Positions 8,048-19,057 of a stretch of DNA of 35,000 nt are shown here, piece after piece. Position 1 is the stretch's first letter, and each line of letters starts with the position of its first letter. A program made the position numbers and the translations under genes. Source of the stretch: Neocallimastix lanati (nom. inval.) (Eukaryota; Neocallimastigomycota; Neocallimastigomycetes; Neocallimastigales; Neocallimastigaceae); NCBI GenBank assembly GCA_016946835.1, contig JACVTC010000324.1, positions 1-35,000 on the forward strand, written 5' to 3'. Below the pieces are notes generated by a model. That model searched no databases. It was not told where the DNA came from and saw nothing but the letters and a program-made list of their open reading frames with translations.

Positions 8048-8547
8048 AAAAAATTAAATTAATATTAAAATATTATAAATTGCGAAAATTTTATATTTTA
8101 TTTATTTTATTTATTTATTTTATACTTTAAGTTTAGTTATTAAATTTTAATTTACCTTATTTTTAATTTAGTTTTAGTTTTTCTGTTTGATTGTTCCATT
8201 ATCTTCAAAAGTTTTTATAAGCTATTTTAATATTAAATATTATATATAAATTAAAATAAAATTAACAGTTATTTATTTATTAAAATTATTTCCAATAAGT
8301 TTATTTAATTTCTTAAAATACTAAATTTTAATTTTTAATTATTTTTAAACATTTATATTATATATTAATAAATATATTATAATTATTTAATTTAATAAAT
8401 ATATAATATATATTTAATTAATATATCTATTCAATTAATATATCTATTTAATTGAAGTGATATTGATAATTTTATAAATAATTTATAAATATTTTATATT
8501 GTAAATTATTATACAATATAGAAAATTTTGAAAAATTTTGTCAGATT
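7444..8547. other. Gene-free spacer, Glu to Val
   Basis: 1,104 bp between divergent units (Glu minus, Val plus). Contents: pyrimidine-rich T/C stretch at about 7650-7770, (AT)n at 7972-7991, the A34 run at 8011-8044, and paired ATATATCTATTCAATTA-type direct repeats near 8420-8455. Confidence 0.85.
8011..8044. repeat. Poly-A, 34 bases, copy A
   Basis: In the Glu-Val spacer, 20 bp after an (AT)n run. Confidence 0.9.
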
Positions 8548-8621
8548 GATTTCGTGGTGTAGTCGGTTATCACGTCTGTCTAACACACAGACGGTCCCCG
8601 GTTCGAATCCGGGCGAAATCA
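8548..8621 (+). tRNA. tRNA-Val (AAC), first copy
   Basis: A 74-nt gene with acceptor GATTTCG/CGAAATC and discriminator A. Stem TCTGT/ACAGA and loop CTAACAC give anticodon AAC at 8582-8584. B box GGTTCGAATCC. tRNA-Ser starts 6 nt downstream with only T3 between them. An identical valine gene lies at 10814-10887 in a different context. Confidence 0.97.
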
Positions 8622-8627
8622 TTATTT

Positions 8628-8709
8628 GACAGCATGTCCGAGTGGTTAAGGAGTGTGACTAGAAATCACATAGGCTCTGCCTGCGCAGGTTCAAGTCCTG
8701 CTGCTGTCG
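8628..8709 (+). tRNA. tRNA-Ser (AGA)
   Basis: An 82-nt class II gene with acceptor GACAGCA/TGCTGTC, discriminator G (standard for serine) and a long variable arm. Stem TGTGA/TCACA and loop CTAGAAA give anticodon AGA at 8661-8663, read through inosine for UCU, UCC and UCA. Downstream member of the Val-Ser pair; T5 follows without a gap. Confidence 0.97.
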
Positions 8710-8714
8710 TTTTT
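8710..8714 (+). terminator. Pol III stop, Val-Ser pair
   Basis: T5 directly past Ser. Confidence 0.75.
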
Positions 8715-9027
8715 ACTTTATTTTTATTATAAAAATGCAATTATACATTTAATTTTATATATTAAAAAACTCAAAAAAAAAAAAAAAAAAAAAACTCAAA
8801 AAAAAAAAAAAGTTAATATTAAAATGCAATATGAAATTTTTAAAAATTGTTATTTTTTTTTTTTTTTTTTTTTAATTTTTTTATTTTTTATTTTATTTTT
8901 ATTTTTTTTTTGTTTTGTTTTTATTTATTTATTTATTTTTTTATTTTCATTTATTTATTTGCATTTTTATTTTCTTTTTTATTTTTATTTTATTAAAAAC
9001 AAAAACAAAAAACAAAAATTAAAATAT

Positions 9028-9033
9028 AAAAAA
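9028..9033 (-). terminator. Pol III stop, inverted Ile-Lys pair
   Basis: T6 on the minus strand, 1 nt past Lys-CUU. Confidence 0.75.
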
Positions 9034-9034
9034 G

Positions 9035-9107
9035 CGCCCAACGTGGGGGTCGAACCCACAACCTTGAGATTAAGAGTCTCACGCTCTACCGATTGAGCTA
9101 GCCGGGC
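9035..9107 (-). tRNA. tRNA-Lys (CUU), inverted copy
   Basis: Identical over its length to the gene at 3391-3463 but on the opposite strand; anticodon at 9072-9074. It lies 8 nt downstream of the inverted Ile copy (16 nt in the plus-strand pair), and the flanks show no similarity to those of its twin. T6 at 9028-9033 ends the pair. Confidence 0.97.
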
Positions 9108-9115
9108 AAATGAAA

Positions 9116-9189
9116 TGCTCTGTGCAGGGGTCGAACCTGCGACCTTGGCGTTATTAGCACCACGCTCTAACCGACTGAGCTAACAGAGC
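9116..9189 (-). tRNA. tRNA-Ile (AAU), inverted copy
   Basis: Same sequence as the gene at 3301-3374, on the minus strand; anticodon at 9153-9155. As in the plus-strand pair, Ile is the upstream cistron and Lys-CUU the downstream one. The spacer reads TTTCATTT, unrelated to the spacer of the other pair. Confidence 0.97.
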
Positions 9190-9256
9190 TATTTTAGCTT
9201 TGTTTCGAAAAATATTTTTGAAATAGGGTATATTATTTAATATATTATATAATATA

Positions 9257-9286
9257 TTATTTATTATTATTTATTATTATTTATTA

Positions 9287-9337
<51 letters not shown>

Positions 9338-9465
9338 TATTATTATTTATTATTATTTATTATTATTTATTATTATTTATTATTATTTATTATTATTTAT
9401 TATTATTTATTATTATTTATTATTATTTATTATTATTTATTATTATTTATTATTATTTATTATTA
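9257..9465. repeat. TTATTATTAT decamer tract with ATT core, copy A
   Basis: Decamers built from three ATT-like units plus one extra T, flanking a central pure (ATT)n block at about 9290-9335. Total length is 209 bp in all three copies. Confidence 0.9.
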
Positions 9466-9787
9466 ATACTTAAATTTATAAATTAGAAATATAATATAAT
9501 ACACATATATTATTGTATTATGTAGTTCATACTATCAAAAAAATATTTAAATAAAATTATAATTAATTTGAATATTTGTAATATTATATTATTCTAATAA
9601 ATTTAGAAATATTTAATTTTTATTTTATTTTTAGCAAAAAAAAATATATTTTAAGTAATAATATTAAAAAAATTTTTTTTATAATATTTTGTAAGTATTA
9701 AAACGAATATTTTATTTTTAATAAAAAAAATCAAAAGTAAAGAAACTAAAAAAAAAAAAAATACTATAAAAGAATTTATTATATATT

Positions 9788-10357
<570 letters not shown>

Positions 10358-10453
10358 ATTATTATTAAATTTTATTAATCTATATCAAAGCAGTTGATAA
10401 ATAATTATTAATTAATTAATAATTAATACGAAATATTAAAATTAAAATCTAAA

Positions 10454-10468
10454 CTAGTCAAAGACTAG
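10454..10468. repeat. Perfect short hairpin, copy A
   Basis: CTAGTC-AAA-GACTAG, a 6-bp stem with a 3-nt loop, GC-bearing in an otherwise AT-only spacer. No oligo-T follows and no gene is adjacent; role unknown. Confidence 0.6.
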
Positions 10469-10566
10469 GATTTTATAAATTATATTGTAATATTATTATT
10501 TAATATTAAATATTGTGATTAATAATTTCATACTAAATTTAAATATAATTTTAAATTATATCAATG

Positions 10567-10618
10567 TTCTAAAATATTCTAAAATATTCTAAAATATTCT
10601 AAAATATTCTAAAATATT
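10567..10618. repeat. Five TTCTAAAATA decamers, copy A
   Basis: Perfect 10-bp direct repeats with an A4 run every 10 bp, ending 117 bp before tRNA-Arg. Confidence 0.9.
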
Positions 10619-10735
10619 ATATATTAATGATGGAAATATTTTACTATGGGTAAAATACTTTAATTACTATCTATTGTCTGAAAGCCTAAAAGGATCTAAG
10701 GAAAATAAAACAGGAATATTAAAATTTTTAAATGC

Positions 10736-10809
10736 GGGCTGTTAGTTCAGTTGGATAGAACGCTTGACTACGGATCAAGAGGTCGCAGGTTCAAGTCCTG
10801 CATAGCTCG
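10736..10809 (+). tRNA. tRNA-Arg (ACG)
   Basis: A 74-nt gene with acceptor GGGCTGT/ATAGCTC (two G-T pairs). Stem CTTGA/TCAAG holds CTACGGA, anticodon ACG at 10770-10772, for the CGN box. AGA, usually the main arginine codon in AT-rich genomes, is not served by this array. The D stem TTC/GAA is weaker than in the other genes. A T4 spacer separates it from the second tRNA-Val. Confidence 0.95.
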
Positions 10810-10813
10810 TTTT

Positions 10814-10887
10814 GATTTCGTGGTGTAGTCGGTTATCACGTCTGTCTAACACACAGACGGTCCCCGGTTCGAATCCGGGCGAAATCA
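10814..10887 (+). tRNA. tRNA-Val (AAC), second copy
   Basis: Identical to the valine gene at 8548-8621; anticodon at 10848-10850. Similarity stops at the gene ends apart from one or two chance bases. The upstream neighbour is Arg-ACG (spacer of four Ts, a marginal Pol III stop). A strong T8 follows at 10888-10895. Confidence 0.97.
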
Positions 10888-10895
10888 TTTTTTTT
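10888..10895 (+). terminator. Pol III stop, Arg-Val pair
   Basis: T8 directly past Val; much stronger than the T4 (10810-10813) between Arg and Val. Confidence 0.75.
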
Positions 10896-11076
10896 ACATC
10901 ATTTTCTAGATATAAATTAAAAATGCTAAAAAAAAAGAAAAAATTTAATATTTTTAATTTAATTATTATAGCAAATATTAATTTTTCGTTTCTCAAAATA
11001 TTTTCGTTTCGTAAAAATAAAAGAACTAAAATGTACAATACATATAAATATATTTAGCTTTAGCAATAAAAAGAAC

Positions 11077-11159
11077 TGCCAAGAGTGAGGTTCGAACTCA
11101 CGCCTCTTTCGAGACCGCATCTTAAGTGCGGCGCCTTAGACCGACTCGGCCATCTTGGC
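11077..11159 (-). tRNA. tRNA-Leu (UAA), copy B
   Basis: Reads the same as the gene at 74-156, with the same flanks, 11,003 bp on. Confidence 0.96.
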
Positions 11160-11425
11160 TAAATATAAGTTTATTTTCTTTTTAATTTATTTTTAAGATC
11201 AGTTTCTTTTCATTTAATTATTTTTTTAATTTAAAAAATTAATCTATAGCATATTATAATTTTATGGTACTATTAATGGAAAAATAAATTGATATATGTC
11301 TAAACGAACAAATAATAATAAAATTAATTATTAATGTTATAATAAATATAATTATATTAAGTATATGGATAAATTATGTTTAATGATATAGTATAATATT
11401 ATTAATAAAGATTATAAGTAAACTT

Positions 11426-11427
<2 letters not shown>

Positions 11428-11475
<48 letters not shown>
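11428..11475. repeat. (AAT)16 microsatellite, copy B
   Basis: Sixteen units; accounts for the 3-bp offset step between Leu and Gly. Confidence 0.9.
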
Positions 11476-11476
<1 letters not shown>

Positions 11477-11886
11477 TATATGTATTTATTTATTTATGCT
11501 TTTTCAGTTTTAAATTTTATAATTAATCTTATAATCTTATAATCTTATAATTTGAAATATCTATAAAATAAATTAATTATAATAAAATGTAATAATAAAA
11601 AATATTTATATTTATATTTATATTTATAAGAATGCCAATGATTTTCTAAAGCATAAATAAAAAATATTTATTTTTAAATAATTATTATTATATAATTTTA
11701 ATAAAAGATCAAATATAATAGCATTACTAAGTATGAATAATGAATAAAATAGTAAATAAATAAAATATATAATAAAATAAAAATCTGTAACTAAAAATAA
11801 TGTTGAAATAATTATGTTATTGATATATATTATATGTACTTAGGATAAGTCTTTCTTTTCAACAGAATTCGGAAAAAACAACTAAG

Positions 11887-11957
11887 GCATTGATGGTTTA
11901 GTGGTATAATTACCGCCTGCCACGCGGTAGACCCGGGTTCGATTCCCGGTCAATGCA
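11887..11957 (+). tRNA. tRNA-Gly (GCC), copy B
   Basis: Equivalent of 881-951; Thr follows after the same 3-nt spacer. Confidence 0.96.
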
Positions 11958-11960
11958 TTT

Positions 11961-12033
11961 GCCTTCATGGCTCAGTCGGCAGAGCATCCCCCTAGTAAGG
12001 GGAAGGTCATCGGTTCGATTCCGATTGAAGGCA
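11961..12033 (+). tRNA. tRNA-Thr (AGU), copy B
   Basis: Equivalent of 955-1027. The poly-T further downstream is T14 here against T13 in copy A. Confidence 0.96.
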
Positions 12034-12282
12034 TTATTTTTATTTTATTTTATTTTTTTTTTTTTTAATTTCAAAAAGTAATATATAAATTAAATTTTTA
12101 ATAATTATTGCATTTCATCAGTGTATATGTTAATTTACAAAATTAGAAAAGTTGAATTTCATCTTATAATATTTTAACTTTTACATTTAATTAAATTATT
12201 TATAATGTTTTAACTTTCACATTTAATTAAATTATTTACAGTTTTAATTTATGTTCTATACAAGGAATTATTATTTATTACG

Positions 12283-12285
<3 letters not shown>

Positions 12286-12317
<32 letters not shown>
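12286..12317. repeat. Poly-T, 32 bases, copy B
   Basis: Homopolymer between Thr and Pro. Confidence 0.9.
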
Positions 12318-12319
<2 letters not shown>

Positions 12320-12655
12320 CTATTATGAATTAAATGATTTTCACACTAATATTTAAATAAATAAATAATTAATTACGCAATTATTAAAGTTAACATATAC
12401 ATTTTTAAAATAAAAATTAAAATAAATAAAATAATAAATATAAATATATATATATATATTTATAATTATTATATAATATATTTTAAACTTAAATATTACT
12501 AATTTTTTTAATTTAAATCAAAATTTCATTTTAACTTTAAATTGTATATTTGATATTAATTTAAAAATACCAAATGATAAAATCAAACTAAATTTTATTT
12601 TCTATATTTTTATGGGGTTGTTAGTTGTTTAAAAATAAATTTAAAAACAAGATAA

Positions 12656-12727
12656 GGCTCATTGGTCTAGTAGTATGATTCTCGCTTTGGGTGCGAGAGG
12701 TCCCGGGTTCAATTCCCGGATGAGCCC
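12656..12727 (+). tRNA. tRNA-Pro (UGG), copy B
   Basis: Equivalent of 1651-1722, with the same T6 stop and upstream CAA. Confidence 0.96.
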
Positions 12728-13080
12728 CTCTTTTTTAATTTTGACTTTTTATAATAGTTATTACTTTTATAAATTCATTTTTAAAATCTACTGATAATTA
12801 GTATCAGAATTTAAATAAAAGAGCGAAGCAAAAATATTTTGAAAAAAAGTAATAAATGTATTAAAATATTAATTTTATTCATAATTTTAGCAATATTTTA
12901 TAATTTAAATAATAAATATATATAAATATAAATAAATATCTAAAATATAATTAATTAATACAAATAAAGGAATAAATACTATCTTAAAATCATATATTAA
13001 TAATAAATTTAAACACTTATCAATTATATTAAATTGTAAGGTATACAAGAATATTATATATTTAATAATTTACTAAATAT

Positions 13081-13152
13081 GGTTCTATAGTGTAGCGGTT
13101 AGCACATTGGACTTTGAATCCAATAACTCGAGTTCAAATCTCGATAGGACCT
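13081..13152 (+). tRNA. tRNA-Gln (UUG), copy B
   Basis: Equivalent of 2076-2147; the non-consensus B box is kept, so it is a feature of the unit and not a sequencing error. Confidence 0.96.
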
Positions 13153-13358
13153 AATTTTTAATTATATTTTTAACAATTTTTAACAATTTTAACAATTTTA
13201 AAAATTACTAAATATTAATATATTAACTTTTATTTTTATCTTTATCTTTAGTTTTTTAGCATTTAATAATAATAATATTTTTTGTAAAAAAAAAAAAAAA
13301 GAAAATATTCTAATAAAAATAAAATTATATTGTTAATAAAAAAAATGAAAAAGGCTTA

Positions 13359-13430
13359 CTCCCAGGCGGGGAATTGAACCCCGGTCTCCCGCGTGACAGG
13401 CGGGGATACTCACCACTATACTACCTGGGA
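13359..13430 (-). tRNA. tRNA-Asp (GUC), copy B
   Basis: Equivalent of 2354-2425. Confidence 0.96.
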
Positions 13431-13858
13431 TGGCTTTAATTATTTTTTGATCTTATTTTGTCATATACACTATGTCACCGAATTTTAAAGTATGATCATG
13501 TAATTAAAGCATTTAATTAGAATTTAGAATTTCATTAAATAAAATATATTCAATATAAATTTATTTCAACATTTAAATCATGTTATACTTATTTAATTGT
13601 ATTTTGTACTTAAATTTAATTGTATTTTGTACTTAATTTTAAAGATAAAGATTTTTATGAAAACTTAATTTTTTATTTTTATTATTTTAATAAATATATA
13701 TAAATATATATAAATTAAATATATAATATTTATAAATATTAAGAATTAATCAATAAAACATACTATAATATTGAAATTAAAATAAATATTATATTATTCA
13801 ATTATTTAATATTATATAATCAAAAATGTATAATTCATTTTAATTATTTGCTTTTGAC

Positions 13859-14018
13859 TTTTTTTTATTTTTATTTTTATTGCTTTCTTTTATTTTATTT
13901 ATTATTTTATTTATTATTTTATTTATTATTTTATTTATTATTTTATTTATTATTTTATTTTATTATTTTATTTTTATTTTTATTTTTATTTTTATTTTTA
14001 TTTTTATTTTTATTTTTA

Positions 14019-14049
<31 letters not shown>

Positions 14050-14088
14050 TTTATTTTTATTTTTATTTTTATTTTTATTTTTATTTTT
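13859..14088. repeat. Compound T-rich tract, copy B
   Basis: 230 bp. It differs from A by an extra TTATT-type insertion before the hexamers (about 13960) and a T4 interruption near 14043. Confidence 0.9.
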
Positions 14089-14306
14089 AATATATTGTAT
14101 TCGAGTTTAAATGATATTTAATTGTTAATTAATTATTTCATTTTCAGTTGAATAATAATTCATAAATTTAATTTTTATCTCCATAATTATTTATAAATTT
14201 ATTTTTAAAAATTTTTTTCATAAATACTACATAAAAACAAAAATTATTTTATAACCATTTGATTTTTAGTAGTACAAGATTTATTCTTAATTTTAATCAT
14301 AGGCAA

Positions 14307-14380
14307 GCTCTGTTAGCTCAGTCGGTTAGAGCGTGGTGCTAATAACGCCAAGGTCGCAGGTTCGACCCCTGCACAGAGCA
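14307..14380 (+). tRNA. tRNA-Ile (AAU), plus-strand copy, copy B
   Basis: Equivalent of 3301-3374; the 16-nt spacer to Lys is unchanged. Confidence 0.96.
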
Positions 14381-14396
14381 AACTGAATGTAAAATT

Positions 14397-14469
14397 GCCC
14401 GGCTAGCTCAATCGGTAGAGCGTGAGACTCTTAATCTCAAGGTTGTGGGTTCGACCCCCACGTTGGGCG
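14397..14469 (+). tRNA. tRNA-Lys (CUU), plus-strand copy, copy B
   Basis: Equivalent of 3391-3463. Confidence 0.96.
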
Positions 14470-14520
14470 ATATTTTTTGGTAGTATTCTTTTAATCAAAT
14501 AGCCTAAGTATATATAAATA

Positions 14521-14679
14521 TTTTAATTAAACTACTTTTTAATGTATATATATATATATATATATATTTTAATTAAACTACTTTTAATATATATATATAA
14601 TATATATTTTAATTAAACTACTTTTAATATATATATATAATATATATTTTAATTAAACTACTTTTTAATATATATATAT
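14521..14679. repeat. Four-copy minisatellite, copy B
   Basis: Same length and internal order as copy A. Confidence 0.88.
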
Positions 14680-15223
14680 GTTTTAATGATAAATCAATAT
14701 TTATATATATAATAAATAATAAGTTATGACTAACCACTAGTTTCATAAATTAAATTTTAAATTTGAACTATATAATATATATATTTTTATTTTTATAAAT
14801 TACATATATATATAATATTTTTCTTATTATATATAAATATATATATATTAATGAAATATTAAATAAATAAATTGTATATTGTTATTAATTGAAAATATTT
14901 AATATGATAACTATAATTTTATAACATTTAAAATTTTAATACAATGAATTATTTTTAATTTAAAATTAATTTGTCTAATGTTTATTTTAATATTAATATT
15001 TATTTTGATATTAATATTTATTTTGATATTAAAATTTACTAATATCTTAAAATAGATATTAATTATTATGAATTATCAAATTTTAAACTTAAACAATATA
15101 TTTAAATAAATTAATATATTTTCTTATTTAAGAAAATTTAAAAACAAAAAATAATAAATAATATATATATATAAAATTTTTTTTTATCATAAGAATTTCC
15201 AAAAATTATTAAGTAATATAACG

Positions 15224-15256
<33 letters not shown>
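15224..15256. repeat. Poly-A, 33 bases, copy B
   Basis: Upstream of Lys-UUU. Confidence 0.9.
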
Positions 15257-15259
<3 letters not shown>

Positions 15260-15290
15260 AAAGCAGGAAAAAACAAAGCCAGAAAGCGTA

Positions 15291-15363
15291 GCCCTGTTAG
15301 CTCAGTTGGTAGAGCGTGCGGCTTTTAACCGCAAGGTCGGGGGTTCGAGCCCCCCATAGGGCG
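15291..15363 (+). tRNA. tRNA-Lys (UUU), copy B
   Basis: Equivalent of 4284-4356; the upstream poly-A is one base longer than in copy A. Confidence 0.96.
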
Positions 15364-15365
15364 TA

Positions 15366-15439
15366 GCTCTTATGGCGCAATTGGCTAGCGCGTTCGGCTG
15401 TTAACCGAGAGGTTGGTGGTTCAAGCCCACCTAGGAGCG
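15366..15439 (+). tRNA. tRNA-Asn (GUU), copy B
   Basis: Equivalent of 4359-4432, again 2 nt after Lys-UUU. Confidence 0.96.
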
Positions 15440-15509
15440 TTTCTTTTTTATTATTTTCATAAAATAATATTGTATTTATTAATTTTTTACAATTTAAAGC
15501 ACTAAATTA

Positions 15510-15515
<6 letters not shown>

Positions 15516-15572
<57 letters not shown>
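15516..15572. repeat. Poly-T, 57 bases, copy B
   Basis: Three bases longer than in A. Confidence 0.9.
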
Positions 15573-15579
<7 letters not shown>

Positions 15580-15695
15580 ATATATTTATCATTGAATTAA
15601 TAAATAATTTATTATTATTCGTTGTATTTTATGAGATAAAAAAGATTTATATAAAAATATAAAAAATATAAAAAAAATAAAAAAATATTAATATT

Positions 15696-15757
15696 AAAAA
15701 TAAAAATAAAAATAAAAATAAAAATAAAAATAAAAATAAAAAATAAAAAATAAAAAT
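15696..15757. repeat. (AAAAAT)n hexamer tract, copy B
   Basis: Same length as copy A. Confidence 0.85.
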
Positions 15758-15923
15758 ATTGTATTGCTATTGACTATATTATTTATTAAAGTAAAATAAT
15801 TATTAAATGTTGTCTTTTACGTAGTAAATTATTATACCATTATATTAAAATGAATAAAATAATTTATTTTATATTTTACTAACCTATAATTATTAATTTA
15901 AATAAAAAAAATAAGGTTCAAAA

Positions 15924-15996
15924 TGGAGAATCCGGGCGTCGATCCCGGTGCCTCTCGCATGCTAAGCGAGCGCTCTACCATTTGAGCTAATTCCCC
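15924..15996 (-). tRNA. tRNA-Ala (AGC), copy B
   Basis: Equivalent of 4914-4986; the G3-U70 pair is conserved. Confidence 0.96.
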
Positions 15997-16476
15997 TTCT
16001 TTGATAATATTTCTATGTTGTCTATACTTGTGGTACGAAGTAAATTTATAATTTTATTATTATTATTATTGTTATTATTATCATTATTATCATTATTATC
16101 ATTATTATCATTACTTTCATATTATCATTATTATTATTACTATCACTATTATTGTTATTATTGTTATAAATATTATTATAATTGTTATTAATATTATTAT
16201 TATTTTTATTATTTAATTTTGGTATAAGTTGTTTTTATCTATTTAATTTTTTATCTAAATAAATTAAAATTGTAATTTTTATAATTTTTATTACTTTTAA
16301 GATTGTATTTAATTTTTGTAATTTTTATTACTTTTAAGATTGTATTTAATTTTTATAATTTTTATTACTTTTAATAATGTATTTATTTTTAATTAATTAT
16401 ATAAAAGAAAAGTCTAATATAAAATAAGCAAATAAATAATGTTAATAATTAATACTTAAATTTCACATAATAAATA

Positions 16477-16536
16477 ATATATTATATATATTATATATAT
16501 TATATATATTATATATATTATATATATTATATATTT
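16477..16536. repeat. TATATATTAT decamer tract, copy B
   Basis: Same length as copy A. Confidence 0.87.
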
Positions 16537-16665
16537 TATGTATTCTATATATTCTATAATAAATAATATATCTAAAAATTGTATAATTAAGTAAATAAAT
16601 ATTTTAAACTATTTCTATTTGACATATTCATTAAAGAAACAAAAAAAAAGAAAAAACCTAAAAAG

Positions 16666-16738
16666 TGCCGTTCCCAGGATTCGAACCTGGGTCGAGTCGG
16701 CCACAACGACTTATACTAAACCACTATACGAGAACGGC
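16666..16738 (-). tRNA. tRNA-His (GUG), copy B
   Basis: Equivalent of 5656-5728. Confidence 0.96.
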
Positions 16739-17094
16739 CAAAATCACTTTATTTATATAAGTTTGAAAAGTATAAATTCAATATAGATTAACATTAAATA
16801 ATAGTAATTATTTTACTAATTTCATATTTATATATAAAAAATTTCTTGACAATTTGATAATAATTTTAATTTAATAATTATTAGAAATCTGAATTTTGAT
16901 AATAAATTTTCATTAAAATATTAAACATTATTAAAATTAATAATAATATTAACCTTTAATTTTTTTTTTTTTAATTTCATATTATTTTTAATATTAATAA
17001 ATTTAATAAATAAATAAATATATATAAAAGTACTATTAAATGAATAAATACTGAAAACGCATAAAAATTAAAAATTTAAAAAATTAAATAAAAA

Positions 17095-17167
17095 TGCGAC
17101 CTCCGTGGCTTGAACACGGGACCTTTAGATCTTCAGTCTAACGCTCTCCCAGCTGAGCTAAGGTCGC
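17095..17167 (-). tRNA. tRNA-Phe (GAA), copy B
   Basis: Equivalent of 6085-6157, downstream cistron after Tyr. Confidence 0.96.
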
Positions 17168-17178
17168 TAAATTTTAAA

Positions 17179-17263
17179 TCCTTCGAACCGGAGTCGAACC
17201 AGTGACATGTTGATTACTATATAATTCTACAGTCAACCGCTCTACCAACTGAGCTATCGAAGG
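17179..17263 (-). tRNA. tRNA-Tyr (GUA) with intron, copy B
   Basis: Equivalent of 6169-6253; the 12-nt intron (17215-17226) reads the same. Confidence 0.96.
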
Positions 17264-18067
17264 ATCTTGTAAAATTATGCCAGAGAACCAATATAAAATA
17301 TACTTATTATATGTTAAACATAAAACTCTAGATTTTTAAAGAATATATTTTAATATATATCATAAAATGGATACAATTTAATGGTTTAATAATATCATTA
17401 ATAAATATTTATATTTTAAATAAAAAATTATAATTAAGTACTTTAATTTATAAATTTATATATTATATTAAAAAAAAAAATTTTTTTCAGAAATTTAATT
17501 AAAATATTTTTATTAAATTAATTAATAGGTTTACATATAAATATAATATCATGAATTATAAATAGCTATAAAAATAGATAAATTTTTTATAATTGAAAAT
17601 ATTACTATTTTCTATATTGTATTTATAAGTATTAATATTATTTATGAATTTTAATTAAAATATTTATTATATAATTATATATTGATATACGCATTTCTTT
17701 ATATTGTAATTAAAACTTAAATACATTACTATTATTATTTTATGTCTTTGTTTTTATTATTTTTTTTTAAAATATTTATTTATATTTTTAATTTTTCGTT
17801 ATTTATTAATTTTGATTATCATAACTTTTATTATTAATTTAAGAATTTTTAAAATTTCGTCTAATACTTTAAAAATTGCTTACATATATATTTTATTATA
17901 ACTAAATAAAAAATAAATAAAATATAAATTATAAATAATATATAACATTTTTATATCTTAATTTATCATTACCATTAAATTATTTATTATTTGTATTAAT
18001 AGAAATAAAAAAATAAAAATAAAAAAAAAAAAGAACGAAATATTGATACCAAAATTTAGTAAAAAAG

Positions 18068-18150
18068 TGAACAGAGTGGGATTCGAACCCACGCCTACGA
18101 ATAGATCACGGCCTTAACGTGACGCCTTAGACCAACTCGGCCATCTGTCC
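18068..18150 (-). tRNA. tRNA-Leu (AAG), copy B
   Basis: Equivalent of 7058-7140. Confidence 0.96.
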
Positions 18151-18381
18151 AAGTTAATAATTTTTAATTGAAATTTTCTTTTCTACCAATACTAAATTAT
18201 CATTATATGATAATAATGTTATCAATGATATATACTATGCTAAAATTATTAACTAAATAATATAAATAGTAAATAGTGCAATTAATCATAATCGATTTTA
18301 ATTTTATTAGTAAATACTATATATGTATTTAAATTTTAATTTAATTTAATCAAAATCTAGAAAAAAAAAGATCAAAAGTAA

Positions 18382-18453
18382 TTCCGCATCGGGGAATCGA
18401 ACCCCGGCCGCCACGGTGAAAGCGTGGAATCCTAGCCACTGGACCAATGCGGA
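18382..18453 (-). tRNA. tRNA-Glu (UUC), copy B
   Basis: Equivalent of 7372-7443. Confidence 0.96.
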
Positions 18454-19020
18454 TCTTGTTGTTTTAAACTTTCATTTCTTGCTTTTTTATTATATCTTTG
18501 TAGTGCAAAATTTTTCAATAGGTTAGGATTATTAATTTTATTATTAATATTATTAAATTATTAATATTACTAAATTATTACATTTTTTCTTAAATTTTAT
18601 ATAATTAAACTTTACATTATTTAAATTAATTGTTTAAAGTTATTTATTAATATCTTTTCATTTTTTTTTTCTTATTTAAATTTTTATTTATCTAGTATTA
18701 TTTTATTTATATTTTTATTTTTTCTTTTTTTTTTTATTTTTTAATTTTCTTTTTTCATTTTTGTCTTTATTTAATAAATAATATTTTTCAAGTTAATTGT
18801 AATACTTAAAAGTGAATTTGTTTGATTCAATATAATCTTAGCAAAACTTCTAAATATAATTTATAATATTAATAAATTAATATATATGCATTTCAATGTA
18901 CTTAATTTAATATTTATTATTAATAATAAATAATTATTTTTAATTTTATTTCATTCTTAAATTAGTTTTGAAAATAACAAATATATATATATATATATAT
19001 ATTACTATTATTTTATAATG

Positions 19021-19054
<34 letters not shown>
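19021..19054. repeat. Poly-A, 34 bases, copy B
   Basis: Same length as copy A. Confidence 0.9.

Positions 19055-19057
<3 letters not shown>

Larger units (their letters stand above)
8710..9034. other. Gene-free spacer, Ser to inverted Lys
   Basis: 325 bp between convergent transcription units. Two CTCA-led poly-A runs near 8770-8811 are followed by a long T-rich stretch (8849-8990) and an AAAAAC repeat. A reading frame crosses it into the Lys gene but is not a real gene. Confidence 0.85.

Noticed and set aside
8824-9096. Plus-strand frame ending in NVGVEPTTLRLRVSRSTD, also at 19857-20105 and 30871-31119
   Set aside because: The first part is a poly-T-rich spacer and the last part is the complement of the inverted tRNA-Lys gene. 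Its start shifts between copies because of a one-base T-run change.
10736-10809. tRNA-Arg as a pseudogene because of its weak D stem and G-T acceptor pairs
   Set aside because: All stems can pair with permitted wobble pairs, the T arm and anticodon loop are canonical, and the sequence is unchanged in all three copies.
10775-11038. Minus-strand frame with a GFEPGT-like end, repeated at 21794-22057 and 32804-33067
   Set aside because: Its C-terminal half is the antisense translation of the Arg and Val tRNA genes; such GFEPG/GLEPA peptides are a known source of false proteins. The rest is AT spacer.
10812-11057. Plus-strand frame across tRNA-Val, repeated at 21831-22076 and 32841-33086
   Set aside because: Starts inside the spacer next to the gene and reads through the tRNA into AT-rich DNA; identical in every copy only because the unit is.
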